Positions 1 through 9,176 are shown, numbered from the stretch's first letter. The stretch: DNA of 64,000 nt from Sphingobacteriaceae bacterium (GCA_017745075.1 JAGIAD010000002.1:248001-312000), one strand, 5' to 3'. Numbers and translations: made by a program. Notes: a model not told the origin generated them from the letters alone.

Positions 1-314
1 TAGAGTTTACCCAAGGCTATGGAATAAAGTTCGTTTTGTTGATTTTTTTTAATCTCACGTTTTACCAATTTTTCGGCAATGTCATAACGTTTTAATTTTA
101 ACAACGTATTAAAATAAATGTCGAAATAAGCATTGTTGTTGGGAATGGCGTAGAGTTTTTCGAACAGCACCGCAGCTTTTTCATAATCTCCATCCTGATA
201 ATATTGAATCGCCAGTGTACTTTCATCTGGTGCAACCTGCTGATTGGGACGGAAAATCTGCGCATTGGTCCCAAGTGTCAGCAATAAAAATACGATGAAA
301 AGCAAGCGGTTCAT
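1..314 (-). CDS. Secreted TPR-like protein, C-terminus outside the window
   Basis: A reverse-strand reading frame starts with ATG at 314 and runs off the left edge, giving about 104 residues. It opens with a clear signal peptide (MNRLLFIVFLLLTLGTNAQ) and cleavage is likely after the NAQ segment. The rest is helical and TPR-like, with an AIQYYQDGDYEKAAVLFEKL segment followed by a second helix pair around YDIAEKLVKREI. Such proteins are common secreted or periplasmic scaffolds in Bacteroidota. The partner and exact family cannot be told from this fragment. It is divergent from the S9-like lipoprotein gene that starts at 537, so the 222 bases between hold both promoters. Confidence 0.75.
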   Translation of the reverse strand, partial: MNRLLFIVFLLLTLGTNAQIFRPNQQVAPDESTLAIQYYQDGDYEKAAVLFEKLYAIPNNNAYFDIYFNTLLKLKRYDIAEKLVKREIKKNQQNELYSIALGKL

Positions 315-536
315 AATCCTAAATTATAAATTTAAATGTAACATTTTAATACATCTTTAGCTAAAGCACATATACGTGTAAAACGTATTTTAAATGTTAC
401 CTGTATTTTATTTTGAGTAAATTTTATAAATACTAAATTGAACCACAACTTATTATTTGCGTAAGTAACATTGTTGGTGTAAATCGCTTAAAATTGTTTG
501 GTTACTTATTTTTGTCATCCGGTGAAGGGTTTATTT

Positions 537-2420
537 ATGTTGAAGAGAGTTTTTCTAATGTTAATGGTAGTATTGATCTGGGCCTGTAAGGGTTCAAACA
601 ATGATACTATTCCTGTGGACAATTTTTTTAAAACGCAGGATAAAGCCTATTACCGTATTTCTCCCGATGGCAAAAGCCTTTCTTATTTAAAACTGCATGA
701 TAAGAAACTTGATCTTTTTGTGGAGGACCTCGCTACAGGGAATAGCATACAGCTCACCCATTTAAACGGAAAAAATATCAGCTTTCAATTCTGGACAAGC
801 AATAATGAACTGATTTATTATACCGAAGATGGTTCTAAAGAGCGTAGGTCTGATATTTTCGTCATTAATAAAGATGGAAGTAAGCAGGTACAGTTGAGTG
901 CCAATGAAAAAAACAGGCTGAGGGTGATCGAAGATCAGCTGATTGACGATAAATACATTATCGTGGCTTCAAACAAGCGCGATTCGACCGTTTTTGATGT
1001 ATACCGCTTAAATGTCAGAAATGGAAAAATGGAAATTGCTGCAAAAAATCCGGGTAACATTACCAAGTGGATGACTGACAGCAAAGGGGTACTTAAAATT
1101 GCCGTTGCCAGCGATGGGGTAAATGAAACCTTAATGTACCGTGAAAAAGAAAATCAGGCTTTTGCCCCTGTAATTACAAATAATTTTGAAACTACCTTGC
1201 AGCCAATTGCCTTTTCGGAAGACCAACCCAATATACTTTATGCCATTTCAAGTGTTAACCGCGATAAAAATGTGCTGGTAGCACTTGATTTAAAAAGTGG
1301 TAAAGAAAAACAGGTGCTTTTTGCAAACGATACCCTGAATGTGGTGGATGCAACCTACTCGCGGTTCAGGAAAAAAATGCTCTTTGCAACCTGCGAAACC
1401 TGGAAAAGGGAAAAATTTTACCTTGACGACAGTGCAAAAGTTGCCTATTCCATAATAGACAAACTTTTGCCGGGAACCGAATGGGTAATTGTGGATAAGG
1501 ATAAAACAGATAAAGTGTTTGTAATACGCACCTTTACCGATAAAAATCCGGGCTCCTATTACCTGTACACAGCTGTTGATAAAAGCCTTAAAAAACTGAC
1601 CGATGTGAGTCCTTCCATTAAACCGGAAGATATGAATGCCATGAAACCGATCAGTTTCAAAAGCCGCGATAGTTTAACCATTAATGGCTATTTAACTTTG
1701 CCTAAAAACAAAAAGCCCATTAATTTACCGGTTGTGGTGTTGCCGCACAATGGGCCAAGATCAAGAAATAGCTGGGGTTATAATGCAGAGGTACAGTTTT
1801 TGGCCAACCGTGGCTATGCCGTTTTGCAGGTAAACTACCGTGGTTCTACGGGTTATGGAAAATCATTTTATGCTGCGGGTTTTAAACAATGGAGCGATAA
1901 AATACAGGAAGACGTAAATGATGGTGTAAAATGGCTTATTGCAGAGAAAATTGCCAATCCTAAAAAAATTGCCATTTATGGTAATGGTTTCGGTGGATAT
2001 ATTGCATTAAATTGTTTGTATAAAAATCCCGATCTTTATAAATGCGGCGGATCCAATTCAGGTGTGATTAACCTGTTCAGTTACCTGAAAACCTTTCCTC
2101 CATTTTTAAAGGCCAAATTACAGATGTATTACGAAATTGTAGGCAATCCGATAACTGAAACCGATTATATGCGTTTTGCATCGCCTGTATTTCATGCCGA
2201 CCGCTTTAAAGCTCCTGTTTTTATTGCTCAAAATCCAAAAGATCCGAGCGTTAACGTAGCGGAGGGTGTACAGTTTATCAAAGAACTTAAAAAGCGAAAT
2301 GTTCAGGTTACCTATATCGAAAAAGAAGAAGGTCCTGATCCCGTAGTACGCCAACAGAGCAGAACAGCACTGTATAAAGCTTTAGAAGAGTTTTTAAAAG
2401 AAAATCTAGGTAAGAAATAG
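537..2420 (+). CDS. S9 prolyl-oligopeptidase-like lipoprotein, probable pseudoenzyme
   Basis: The protein has the layout of an S9 family peptidase: lipoprotein signal, N-terminal beta-propeller of roughly 360 residues, C-terminal alpha/beta-hydrolase domain. I chose ATG 537 because the frame upstream opens only with TTG at 498, and 537 places a lipoprotein signal (LMVVLIWAC) at the N-terminus. Family members carry the nucleophile in GxSxGG. Here the motif is GNGFGG, with Gly at residue 484 (bases 1986-1988). The usual Asp is kept (residue 569, NPKDPSVN). The usual His in a GHG-type motif is replaced by Pro at residue 600 (EEGPDPVV). With Ser and His both lost, catalysis by the normal mechanism looks impossible, so a binding or sensing role is inferred. 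The stop lies 2 bases before the histidine kinase start, which suggests translational coupling. Confidence 0.9.
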   Translation: MLKRVFLMLMVVLIWACKGSNNDTIPVDNFFKTQDKAYYRISPDGKSLSYLKLHDKKLDLFVEDLATGNSIQLTHLNGKNISFQFWTSNNELIYYTEDGSKERRSDIFVINKDGSKQVQLSANEKNRLRVIEDQLIDDKYIIVASNKRDSTVFDVYRLNVRNGKMEIAAKNPGNITKWMTDSKGVLKIAVASDGVNETLMYREKENQAFAPVITNNFETTLQPIAFSEDQPNILYAISSVNRDKNVLVALDLKSGKEKQVLFANDTLNVVDATYSRFRKKMLFATCETWKREKFYLDDSAKVAYSIIDKLLPGTEWVIVDKDKTDKVFVIRTFTDKNPGSYYLYTAVDKSLKKLTDVSPSIKPEDMNAMKPISFKSRDSLTINGYLTLPKNKKPINLPVVVLPHNGPRSRNSWGYNAEVQFLANRGYAVLQVNYRGSTGYGKSFYAAGFKQWSDKIQEDVNDGVKWLIAEKIANPKKIAIYGNGFGGYIALNCLYKNPDLYKCGGSNSGVINLFSYLKTFPPFLKAKLQMYYEIVGNPITETDYMRFASPVFHADRFKAPVFIAQNPKDPSVNVAEGVQFIKELKKRNVQVTYIEKEEGPDPVVRQQSRTALYKALEEFLKENLGKK

Positions 2421-2422
2421 GT

Positions 2423-4096
2423 ATGGCCTTAGATAAGAAAAGCAGTTACCGTAAAAACTTCTCACTAGGTGTAACTTTTATTATACTCATTTCCATTCTT
2501 TTTATCCTGTCGCTTTTTCTTGCATTTAACTACAGCAAAAAATCAATAGAGAACGACTTTGTTTCTGAGAAGGTAAATGTGCTGGAGCAGAGCATTAAGC
2601 CTTATAATGATTTTTTTCAGAACAAAATGCCCGAGATTTCTTATTACAATGGTTATTTAGATTCCTCTACCGCATCGAAGTTTGTAGATACGCTAATGTT
2701 AAAATATCCTTTTATCTCGAAGGTTACTTTTTACGATACAGAGGTTAAAAACGTTCCGGTTAAAGATGGGATCAACGCAAACCACCTGGGCATAGGTCCG
2801 AAATCCATTTATCAATTCGGCAAGGGTGTTAAACCAGATTCTGTTAAACTCTATTCAGAAGATGATACCCGGTCTTTTAATGTGGGCAGCGATTTTAACG
2901 CAATAGCAATTAAACTGGCCACTTTTGTTGAAGATCTGGATACAGCTTCGGTACCCACTCAGGAAGAGCTTTTTACCAATTTTTCTATTGTTAACTCGAA
3001 CGAAAATAAAATCACATATCTCAATATCCCCAGGCGTGCTGATTTAAGGGTTTATAAAGATATGATCAGGCGTAAACTTAATCCTGCTCCTGTTTATCCG
3101 CAAGACATCATGGTTTTTAAGCTGGATGCGCATCGGATAAAAATCGTTAATACAAGGCCTTCATTGTATCAGACCATTAGGATCGAGCCGCTTACCTACG
3201 ATCCGATTGATACTTCTGATGAAAATATTACCACTGAAATAGCACTGCCAGGTGCATTTTCTGATTTTAAGCTTTACCTTATTTCATCTAAATCTTACAT
3301 CAAAAAAGAGATTTTCATTTACTTTATGCCAATAGCACTCATATTGTTATTGGTGTATGGTGTACTGTTATTGGTCGCTTTTCTAATTTACCGTAACCTA
3401 AACATCAATAGTAAAATGTTTAAGCTGCAGTACGATTTTGTGAATAACCTTACGCACGAATTTAAAACACCGGTGAGTGTAATTAAAATTGCCGGAAACA
3501 ATATTAAAAGTGCGCCGGTACTTAGTCAGAAAGAGCAACAGTTATACGGCAAAATATTGGATGAGGAAGCCGATAAGCTGAACGGCCTGATGAACAAACT
3601 GCTTGCCTTTACGCAGATCGAAAACAAATCAATTAAGTTGAACCAGGAAGAGGTGAATATTGTCGATTTTATCGAAAGCACTATAGAGTCGCATACCTTA
3701 AAACATCCCGATTTTAAAATTACCTATGAGGTAAGTGGCTTTAAAACCTTTATTACCGATCCGGTGCTGTTAGGAAGTTTGTTCGATAACCTGGCAGAAA
3801 ATGCGTATAAATATTCGAAACCCGAACAAAAGAAGCTGCATATCAGTGCAAAGCTGATTAAAGGGGTGCTGGTGCTTCGTTTTACCGATAAAGGCATCGG
3901 TATCGCATCATCAGAATTAAACAATATATTTAAGAAGTTTTTCAGGATACAGAATGAATATAACCAAATGGGCAGTGTTGGCCTGGGTTTGGCATTCTGC
4001 AAAGAACTGGTTAACTTTATGGAGGGAGAAATTACAGTAAAGAGTAAGGTAGGAAGCGGTACAGAATTTAAAATTGTGCTGCCTTATAATAGTTAA
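2423..4096 (+). CDS. Membrane sensor histidine kinase
   Basis: This 557-residue kinase has a first membrane segment at about residues 14-36, a roughly 260-residue extracytoplasmic sensor region with no family I recognise, and a second membrane segment at about 299-322. The cytoplasmic part carries the phospho-acceptor His345 in NNLTHEFKTPVS, then an ATPase domain with an N-box (NLAENAYKYS), G1 (DKGIGI) and G2 (GSVGLGL). No HAMP domain is evident between the second membrane segment and the His box. It sits 2 bases after the S9-like lipoprotein gene and 97 bases before the response regulator, so the three probably form one unit. The overall form resembles the Bacteroides RprX class, a comparison from memory. 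Confidence 0.93.
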   Translation: MALDKKSSYRKNFSLGVTFIILISILFILSLFLAFNYSKKSIENDFVSEKVNVLEQSIKPYNDFFQNKMPEISYYNGYLDSSTASKFVDTLMLKYPFISKVTFYDTEVKNVPVKDGINANHLGIGPKSIYQFGKGVKPDSVKLYSEDDTRSFNVGSDFNAIAIKLATFVEDLDTASVPTQEELFTNFSIVNSNENKITYLNIPRRADLRVYKDMIRRKLNPAPVYPQDIMVFKLDAHRIKIVNTRPSLYQTIRIEPLTYDPIDTSDENITTEIALPGAFSDFKLYLISSKSYIKKEIFIYFMPIALILLLVYGVLLLVAFLIYRNLNINSKMFKLQYDFVNNLTHEFKTPVSVIKIAGNNIKSAPVLSQKEQQLYGKILDEEADKLNGLMNKLLAFTQIENKSIKLNQEEVNIVDFIESTIESHTLKHPDFKITYEVSGFKTFITDPVLLGSLFDNLAENAYKYSKPEQKKLHISAKLIKGVLVLRFTDKGIGIASSELNNIFKKFFRIQNEYNQMGSVGLGLAFCKELVNFMEGEITVKSKVGSGTEFKIVLPYNS

Positions 4097-4103
4097 ATTT
4101 AGG

Positions 4104-4183
4104 AGTTGGAAAGTTAAAGGTTGGAAGGTTGTAAAGTTAAGTTAACCTTCGAACATTGCAACGTTTCAACATTACAATGTAAC
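4104..4183. repeat. Self-complementary iterated-word spacer between kinase and regulator genes
   Basis: The left half repeats a GTTGGAAGGTTG-like word several times with variation. The right half repeats the complementary CAACCTTC/CATTGCAACGTTTCAAC words. Transcribed, the two halves could pair imperfectly. Several other gaps in this window have the same design with unrelated words (7850-7996, 39001-39180, 40783-40846). No coding signal is seen. Confidence 0.6.
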
Positions 4184-4193
4184 ACACACATAA

Positions 4194-4883
4194 ATGTCTA
4201 AAGAAGTAAAAATATTAATCGTAGAAGATGATGAAAATCTTCGCTTTTTGGTAGCACACCGTTTAAAGGCTGAAGGTTATAATGTACTTGAAGCAAATGA
4301 TGGCGAAGCTGGTGAAAGAATGATTTTAGCCGATCAGCCTGATATTGTTTTATTGGACTGGATGATGCCAGGTAAACAGGGTGCCGAAGTTTGCGAGAAT
4401 GTGCGTAAACAGGGTTTCGAAAACCTGGTGATTATGATGACTGCAAAGGCGCAGGACGTAGATAAAATCGATGCTTATAACTTCGGTGCATCTGATTATA
4501 TTACAAAGCCATTTAATATGGATGTTTTGGTAGCCATGCTGGATAGTAAGGTGAAATTTATTGTAAATAAAGATACTGCCGAAATCCACCGTTTTGGCAA
4601 TATGGAACATCACCCTAATATCCACACTTTATTCAGGGATGGAAAAAAAATCGAATTAACCATATTGGAAAACCGTATCCTGCTATATTTCCTGCGTAAT
4701 CCGGGTAAAGTAATCAACCGTGATGAACTGATGCTGGTGGTATGGGGCTACAACTCTGACGTAAATACCCGTACGCTTGATATGCATATTGTACGCTTGC
4801 GTAAAAAGATAGAATTGAATCCAGATAATCCGCAGTTGTTACAAACAGTCAGGGGAGTAGGTTATCGCTTTAACGCGGGATAA
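4194..4883 (+). CDS. OmpR/PhoB-family response regulator
   Basis: The 229-residue protein has a receiver domain (about 1-120) and a C-terminal winged-helix DNA-binding domain (about 135-227). The acidic pair is at residues 12-13, the phospho-acceptor is Asp55 in VLLDWMMPG, and the conserved Lys lies in DYITKPF. The C-terminal domain shows the usual TVRGVGYRF end. It is the natural partner of the kinase just upstream and would act as a transcription factor. Its targets are unknown. Both the pairing and the sequence style recall RprY of Bacteroides, but this is a family-level comparison only. Confidence 0.95.
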   Translation: MSKEVKILIVEDDENLRFLVAHRLKAEGYNVLEANDGEAGERMILADQPDIVLLDWMMPGKQGAEVCENVRKQGFENLVIMMTAKAQDVDKIDAYNFGASDYITKPFNMDVLVAMLDSKVKFIVNKDTAEIHRFGNMEHHPNIHTLFRDGKKIELTILENRILLYFLRNPGKVINRDELMLVVWGYNSDVNTRTLDMHIVRLRKKIELNPDNPQLLQTVRGVGYRFNAG

Positions 4884-4888
4884 ACAGA

Positions 4889-4983
4889 ATCGTCATTTCG
4901 ACCGCAGTGGAGAAATCTAATGAATGATTACTTAGATGTCTTTTATAGATTTCTCCATTTCGTTGCACTTCAGTCGAAATGAC
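4889..4983. repeat. REP-like nested inverted repeat of the GTCATTTCGA family
   Basis: The outer arms GTCATTTCGAC (4892-4902) and GTCGAAATGAC (4973-4983) are exact reverse complements. Inner arms GGAGAAATCT (4909-4918) and AGATTTCTCC (4947-4956) are also exact. The element fills the convergent gap between the response regulator and the metallophosphoesterase, so it may also serve as a bidirectional terminator. A related copy lies at 16568-16697. Similar elements are, from memory, scattered through many Bacteroidota genomes. Confidence 0.75.
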
Positions 4984-4995
4984 AAATTTTATTAT

Positions 4996-6258
4996 TTATG
5001 CCCTTTTCAAGGTGAATATCGTGATCTCCGGCAAAATACCAACCCTGCCCGGATAACCTAAAAAGCCGTAGCCCACATTTACATAAAGCTGTTGTTTTTG
5101 CTCCTGATATAAACCTGCCCATTCTTTGTAAATGTATTGTACTGGGCTCCATTGGTATTCTTTTAAACGTACGCCAAACTGCATGCCATGCGTGTGGCCA
5201 CTGAACATGGCATCTATCTGCGGATATTTCTGTAAAACTTCTCCGCGCCAGTGCGAAGGATCGTGACTTAATAATAGTTTTACAGGTAAATCATCTGTAT
5301 GCTGAACAGCCAGTTCCATTTTCCCATATTTAGGGAAACGGCCCATACCCCAGTTTTCGATACCTAAAATTCCTATTTCTTCCCCATCTACTTTGAGCCT
5401 TCGGTTTTCGTTCATCAAAAGGTCGTAACCCATTATTTTGTGCACATCGACCATATCTTTCAGGTTTTTTATCTTGGCAGGGGAAGATTCTCTGCCAAAA
5501 TAATAATCACCATAATCGTGGTTGCCTAACGATGAAAACACGCCGAGTGGTGCTTTTACTTTCGAAAATATATCCTGGTAATCCCTTACTTCGTTGGTGA
5601 GGTTATTAACTAAATCGCCAGTGAAAAAAATAAAATCAGGTTTTTCGCCCAATAACATTTCAACACCACCCTTTACAGCTGTTTTGTTGTAAAAACTTCC
5701 TGAGTGGATATCCGAAATCTGGCCCAAAGTAATACCGTCAAATGCTTTCGGCAGGTTTGGGAGGATTAAATTCACCCTTCGTACCTGATAGTCATAGGCA
5801 CCAGAAATTATACCCCAGCTTAACGAGGTTAAAGGGATGGCTGCAGCGGCCAATCCGGCTTTAACCAAAAATTCTGATCTTGAAATTGGCTCTGCACCTG
5901 TAGATGGTGCTGTTTCCGGCTCTCCTGAAATTTTAGCGGTTTTATTTTTTCTGAAAATTTTAATAAACAGCCTGCGTAAATCATCCAATATCAAAAAAGG
6001 CAGGGTGGCCAGCTTACAGGCTACGGTTAAAAAGAAAGCAACTAAAATAATGGCCCTTAACGTAAGAAAAAGATTAAGGTAAATACCACAGAATACCCCA
6101 ATAATCAATAATGCGCTATAAGTCCAGTAGGCAATACCAAATACTTTTTTTGTGCCAGGTTTCCATTTTTTAAAAACAGTAATAATGGCTTTAAAGCAGT
6201 AAATATCAAATGCAATAATAAAAATGCAGGCGGCAATGATGAAAGGTAATCTTCCCAT
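4996..6258 (-). CDS. Membrane-anchored metallophosphoesterase (YkuE/YaeI-like)
   Basis: The 420-residue protein starts with about three or four membrane segments in the first 90 residues, then a linker with an SRSEFLVKAGL stretch and a further hydrophobic segment (about 134-152). The calcineurin-like phosphoesterase domain shows all metal-binding blocks: D183-x-H185 in QISDIHSG, FTGDLV, LGNHDYGDYY, LLSHDPSHW and FSGHTHG. The family hydrolyses phosphoesters with two metal ions; the substrate is unknown, though lipid-type pyrophosphates are possible given the membrane anchor. It is convergent with the response regulator and downstream of the AAA+/VWA pair on the same strand, separated by a strong hairpin, so it is probably transcribed separately. 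Confidence 0.9.
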   Translation of the reverse strand: MGRLPFIIAACIFIIAFDIYCFKAIITVFKKWKPGTKKVFGIAYWTYSALLIIGVFCGIYLNLFLTLRAIILVAFFLTVACKLATLPFLILDDLRRLFIKIFRKNKTAKISGEPETAPSTGAEPISRSEFLVKAGLAAAAIPLTSLSWGIISGAYDYQVRRVNLILPNLPKAFDGITLGQISDIHSGSFYNKTAVKGGVEMLLGEKPDFIFFTGDLVNNLTNEVRDYQDIFSKVKAPLGVFSSLGNHDYGDYYFGRESSPAKIKNLKDMVDVHKIMGYDLLMNENRRLKVDGEEIGILGIENWGMGRFPKYGKMELAVQHTDDLPVKLLLSHDPSHWRGEVLQKYPQIDAMFSGHTHGMQFGVRLKEYQWSPVQYIYKEWAGLYQEQKQQLYVNVGYGFLGYPGRVGILPEITIFTLKRA

Positions 6259-6283
6259 TATATTCGGGTTTGTAAATAAAAAA

Positions 6284-6327
6284 AGCTTTGACAGATTCTT
6301 CTTTTAAAAGAAGAATCTGTCAAAGCT
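6284..6327. terminator. Perfect 22-bp-arm palindrome, probable terminator
   Basis: Bases 6284-6305 and 6306-6327 are exact reverse complements with no spacer, giving a 44-base perfect palindrome. The core is GACAGATTCTTCTTTT and its complement. It lies 24 bases after the AAA+ gene stop and upstream of the metallophosphoesterase. As RNA it would fold into a long stem and likely end transcription of the AAA+ gene. The U-tract on the minus strand is the run of A at 6278-6284 read in reverse. Confidence 0.75.
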
Positions 6328-6350
6328 AATCAAATTAGAGAAATTCAATA

Positions 6351-7838
6351 TTATCTGAAATCATCTTCATCCTCTTCTTCATCAAATTCGGCATTGAATA
6401 AACTGCCAAACATATCGGAGAAGCCGAAGCCGCCATTTAAAAAATTCTTGCTCAGTTGCGAATATTCGGCTAAGCCATGTAATACGAATTCCATTAAAAG
6501 TAACGTTTGGTTCTCGCTTAACTTAGGATGAAATTTCTTCACCAGGTCGTATAAACCCGGTACCAGCATCAGTACCTTTTTATATTGTGCGTTGGTTAAA
6601 ACATCGGTAACATCAACTTGATTACCTTCGGTAAACCATTCGGTTACTTCGGTATAAGGATTAGCCGTTTTGCTTTTCTTTGCTTTTTCAGGATCAGGGA
6701 AATAACGGGCAAACATCGTTTTAACCGCTTTGCCAATTAAGGTGGTAGCCACATGTGCAGGCCCTTCCAGTTCACCTTCATAAACCAGTTCAATTTTACC
6801 GGTTATGGCAGGAATAATCCCGGCCAGATCGGATAAACGCACGAAAGTATTTTTCTCACCTGAGATCAGCATTCTTCTTTCTGCGGTACTGATCAGGTTT
6901 TCATAAGCAGAAATGGTTAACCTTGCCGAAACCCCCGATTTTTGATCAATGTATTCACTTTTACGGGCTTCGAAAGCAATCTGCTCTACCAGATCTTTCA
7001 CTAAGCCATCGGCTTCTATACTGGCTTTTTGATCAGCTGTCAATTTTGCTTCCTGGAAGGTAATTTTGCGCGAAATTTCGACTGACTTTGGATAGTGGGT
7101 TAAGATCTGACTTTCAATCCTGTCTTTCAATGGTGTAACAATGCTTCCACGGTTGGTATAATCTTCAGGGTTTGCGGTAAATACAAACTGAATATCCAGA
7201 GGTAAACGCAATTTGAATCCACGGATCTGTATATCTTTTTCCTGCAGCATATTAAACAATGCTACCTGTATGCGGGCCTGTAAATCGGGCAATTCGTTAA
7301 TAACGAAAATGCTGCGATGGGCACGCGGAATCAGGCCGAAATGGATTACACGCTCATCGTTATAAGTTAACTTTAAAGTGGCGGCTTTTATCGGGTCAAC
7401 ATCTCCAATTAAATCGGCAACCGTAACATCCGGTGTAGCCAGTTTTTCGGTATACCTTTCGCTGCGGTGTAACCAGGCAATTTCGGTGTCGTCACCTTTG
7501 GTAGCAATTTCATTTTTGGCGTACCACGAAATTGGATTCATTGGATCATCAAAAATCTCGCTACCGGCAACATAAGGCACATATTCATCCAGTAAATTTA
7601 CCATCAAACGGGCAATACGTGTTTTTGCCTGTCCGCGTAAGCCTAAAAGTAAAATATTATGACGTGATAAAATAGCAGTTTGAAGCTCAGGAATTACCGT
7701 TTCGTCATAACCAATAATTCCTTCAAATTCCGTTTTTTTATCGCGCAGAACTTTAACCAAATTTTCTCTGAGTTCTTCTTTTACAGATCTTGATTGATAT
7801 CCTGTGTCTTTTAATTTGCCTAATGTGGTGTTTTGCAT
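6351..7838 (-). CDS. MoxR/Mg-chelatase-type AAA+ ATPase
   Basis: The 495-residue protein is an AAA+ ATPase of the BchI/MoxR group. The P-loop is GLRGQAKT (residues 66-73), with Ala in place of the usual second Gly. The Walker B position reads FVINELPDL, with Asn-Glu where Asp-Glu is usual. From memory both are normal for this chelatase-like subgroup, so activity is not excluded. The tail is strongly acidic (EFDEEEDEDD). It follows the VWA gene by 158 bases on the same strand. AAA+/VWA pairs act as chaperone-like machines that insert metals or remodel protein complexes; the client here is unknown. A hairpin at 6284-6327 closes the unit. Confidence 0.88.
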   Translation of the reverse strand: MQNTTLGKLKDTGYQSRSVKEELRENLVKVLRDKKTEFEGIIGYDETVIPELQTAILSRHNILLLGLRGQAKTRIARLMVNLLDEYVPYVAGSEIFDDPMNPISWYAKNEIATKGDDTEIAWLHRSERYTEKLATPDVTVADLIGDVDPIKAATLKLTYNDERVIHFGLIPRAHRSIFVINELPDLQARIQVALFNMLQEKDIQIRGFKLRLPLDIQFVFTANPEDYTNRGSIVTPLKDRIESQILTHYPKSVEISRKITFQEAKLTADQKASIEADGLVKDLVEQIAFEARKSEYIDQKSGVSARLTISAYENLISTAERRMLISGEKNTFVRLSDLAGIIPAITGKIELVYEGELEGPAHVATTLIGKAVKTMFARYFPDPEKAKKSKTANPYTEVTEWFTEGNQVDVTDVLTNAQYKKVLMLVPGLYDLVKKFHPKLSENQTLLLMEFVLHGLAEYSQLSKNFLNGGFGFSDMFGSLFNAEFDEEEDEDDFR

Positions 7839-7849
7839 CTTTTAAAATA

Positions 7850-7996
7850 GGTTTAGGGTTTAGGGCTTAGGGTTTAAGGTTGCAGAACGCAAATCCAATC
7901 ACCAAATCTTCCCTTGTTTAAATGTTTCTAATGCTTGTTAGATAGGTCTTTTTGGCTTTAGGTTTACCTTAAACCTTCCACCTTTTACCCTCTACC
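7850..7996. repeat. Self-complementary iterated-word spacer (GGTTTAGGG type)
   Basis: The left part repeats GGTTTAGGG-like words (7850-7881). The right part, from about 7958, carries the complementary series built on CCTTAAACCTTCC and TTTACCCTCTACC. Both lie between the VWA stop and the AAA+ start. The look is telomere-like, but there are few copies, they are imperfect, and they sit inside an operon. Same design as 4104-4183 with a different word. Confidence 0.55.
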
Positions 7997-9094
7997 TTAT
8001 TTAACTGTCTTACGTCTGTTCTTAATGTAATCTTCAAAAATATATTCACCTAAGCCTGTTAGCGAGCTATAAAAAGCCCTGCCACCATTAATTTCAGTAA
8101 ACTGCCGGACAAACTGTTGCAGGTAAGGGTCTTTGGCAATCATAAATGTGGTGATGGGTATTTTTAAGCGTTTACATTGCGCCGCCATGTTTAAGGTTTT
8201 ATTGATTACTTTTCTATCCAGGCCCATACTGTTTTTATAGTATTTCCCATTTTCCTTCAGGCAGGTTGGTTTTCCGTCTGTAATCATAAAGATCTGCTTG
8301 TTATGGGTTTTCCTGCGACGGAGCAGGTCTGCAGCAAGTTCCAAACCCGCATAGGTATTGGTGTGGTAAGGGCCAACCTGTAAATACGGCAGGTCTTTTA
8401 AGCTGATTGGCCAGGCATCATTCCCAAAAACAACAATATCCAAAGTATCTTTAGGGTACTTTGTTTTAATCAGCTCTGCAAGTGCCATGGCAACTTTTTT
8501 AGCCGGGGTAATACGGTCTTCGCCGTATAATATCATGGAATGCGAAATGTCGATCATCAATACCGTAGAGGTTAAGGTTTTAAAATCTTTTTCCTCTACT
8601 TCCAGATCACGATCAGTAAGGGTGAAATCACTGATGCCGTGGTTGATCTGCGCATTTTGGATAGAAGCAGTCATATCGATCTGATCCAGACTGTCGCCAA
8701 AATTATATTCACGTCTGTCGGCATTTTTCTCTTCTCCAATACCCGATCGGTTGCTGTTGTGGTTACCGCGACCAGATTTTTTAAGCTTTCCAAAAATTTC
8801 GTCCAGCGCAGATTTCCGGATGGTCTGCTCCGTTTTGGCGGTAATCTTAAACGCTCCCGATTGGTTGTCTTCAGTAAGGTAGCCTCTATCTTTCAGGTCG
8901 TCGATAAAATTACCGATGCCGTAATCGTTATTGGTTAATTTATATTGCTTGTCGAGCTCATTCAGCCAGCTTAAAGCTTCAGCGGCATCACCTGCTGTAT
9001 AATTGAGCAGTTCGCTAAACAATTTCAGCAATTCATCAAAGCCACCTTTTGGCGTATCTCCCGGCTTATAATCAGAAAAACGAAAACCTCTCAT
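7997..9094 (-). CDS. VWA-domain protein paired with the AAA+ ATPase
   Basis: The 365-residue protein has an N-terminal helical region with a charged, glycine-rich linker (about 100-130) and a C-terminal von Willebrand A domain. The metal-ion-dependent adhesion site is complete: D182-I-S184-H-S186, a conserved Thr region (HTNTYAGLEL) and the Asp in MITDGKP. No signal peptide or membrane segment is seen, so it should act in the cytosol with the ATPase encoded 158 bases downstream. By analogy with CoxE/ChlD-type partners it probably links the ATPase to a substrate. The start at 9094 is the only good ATG near the conserved N-terminus. Confidence 0.88.
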   Translation of the reverse strand: MRGFRFSDYKPGDTPKGGFDELLKLFSELLNYTAGDAAEALSWLNELDKQYKLTNNDYGIGNFIDDLKDRGYLTEDNQSGAFKITAKTEQTIRKSALDEIFGKLKKSGRGNHNSNRSGIGEEKNADRREYNFGDSLDQIDMTASIQNAQINHGISDFTLTDRDLEVEEKDFKTLTSTVLMIDISHSMILYGEDRITPAKKVAMALAELIKTKYPKDTLDIVVFGNDAWPISLKDLPYLQVGPYHTNTYAGLELAADLLRRRKTHNKQIFMITDGKPTCLKENGKYYKNSMGLDRKVINKTLNMAAQCKRLKIPITTFMIAKDPYLQQFVRQFTEINGGRAFYSSLTGLGEYIFEDYIKNRRKTVK

Positions 9095-9176
9095 GTGATT
9101 GTATTAACGATTTACCGAAGATAAAAGTTTCGCTCTGTAATAATTTAAGCGCGGTGTCATATTTAGGGCGGAATAC

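Noticed and set aside
498..536. Longer N-terminus for the S9-like lipoprotein from TTG 498
   Set aside because: It would place 13 unlikely residues before a well-formed lipoprotein signal starting at ATG 537.
5830..5890. Twin-arginine signal in the metallophosphoesterase
   Set aside because: The SRSEFLVKAG stretch has no twin arginine and lies about 125 residues inside, after membrane segments; it is treated as an internal membrane anchor.
7850..7881. Telomere-like GGTTTAGGG repeats
   Set aside because: Few imperfect copies inside an operon with a complementary run nearby; this fits the iterated-word spacer class and not a telomere.
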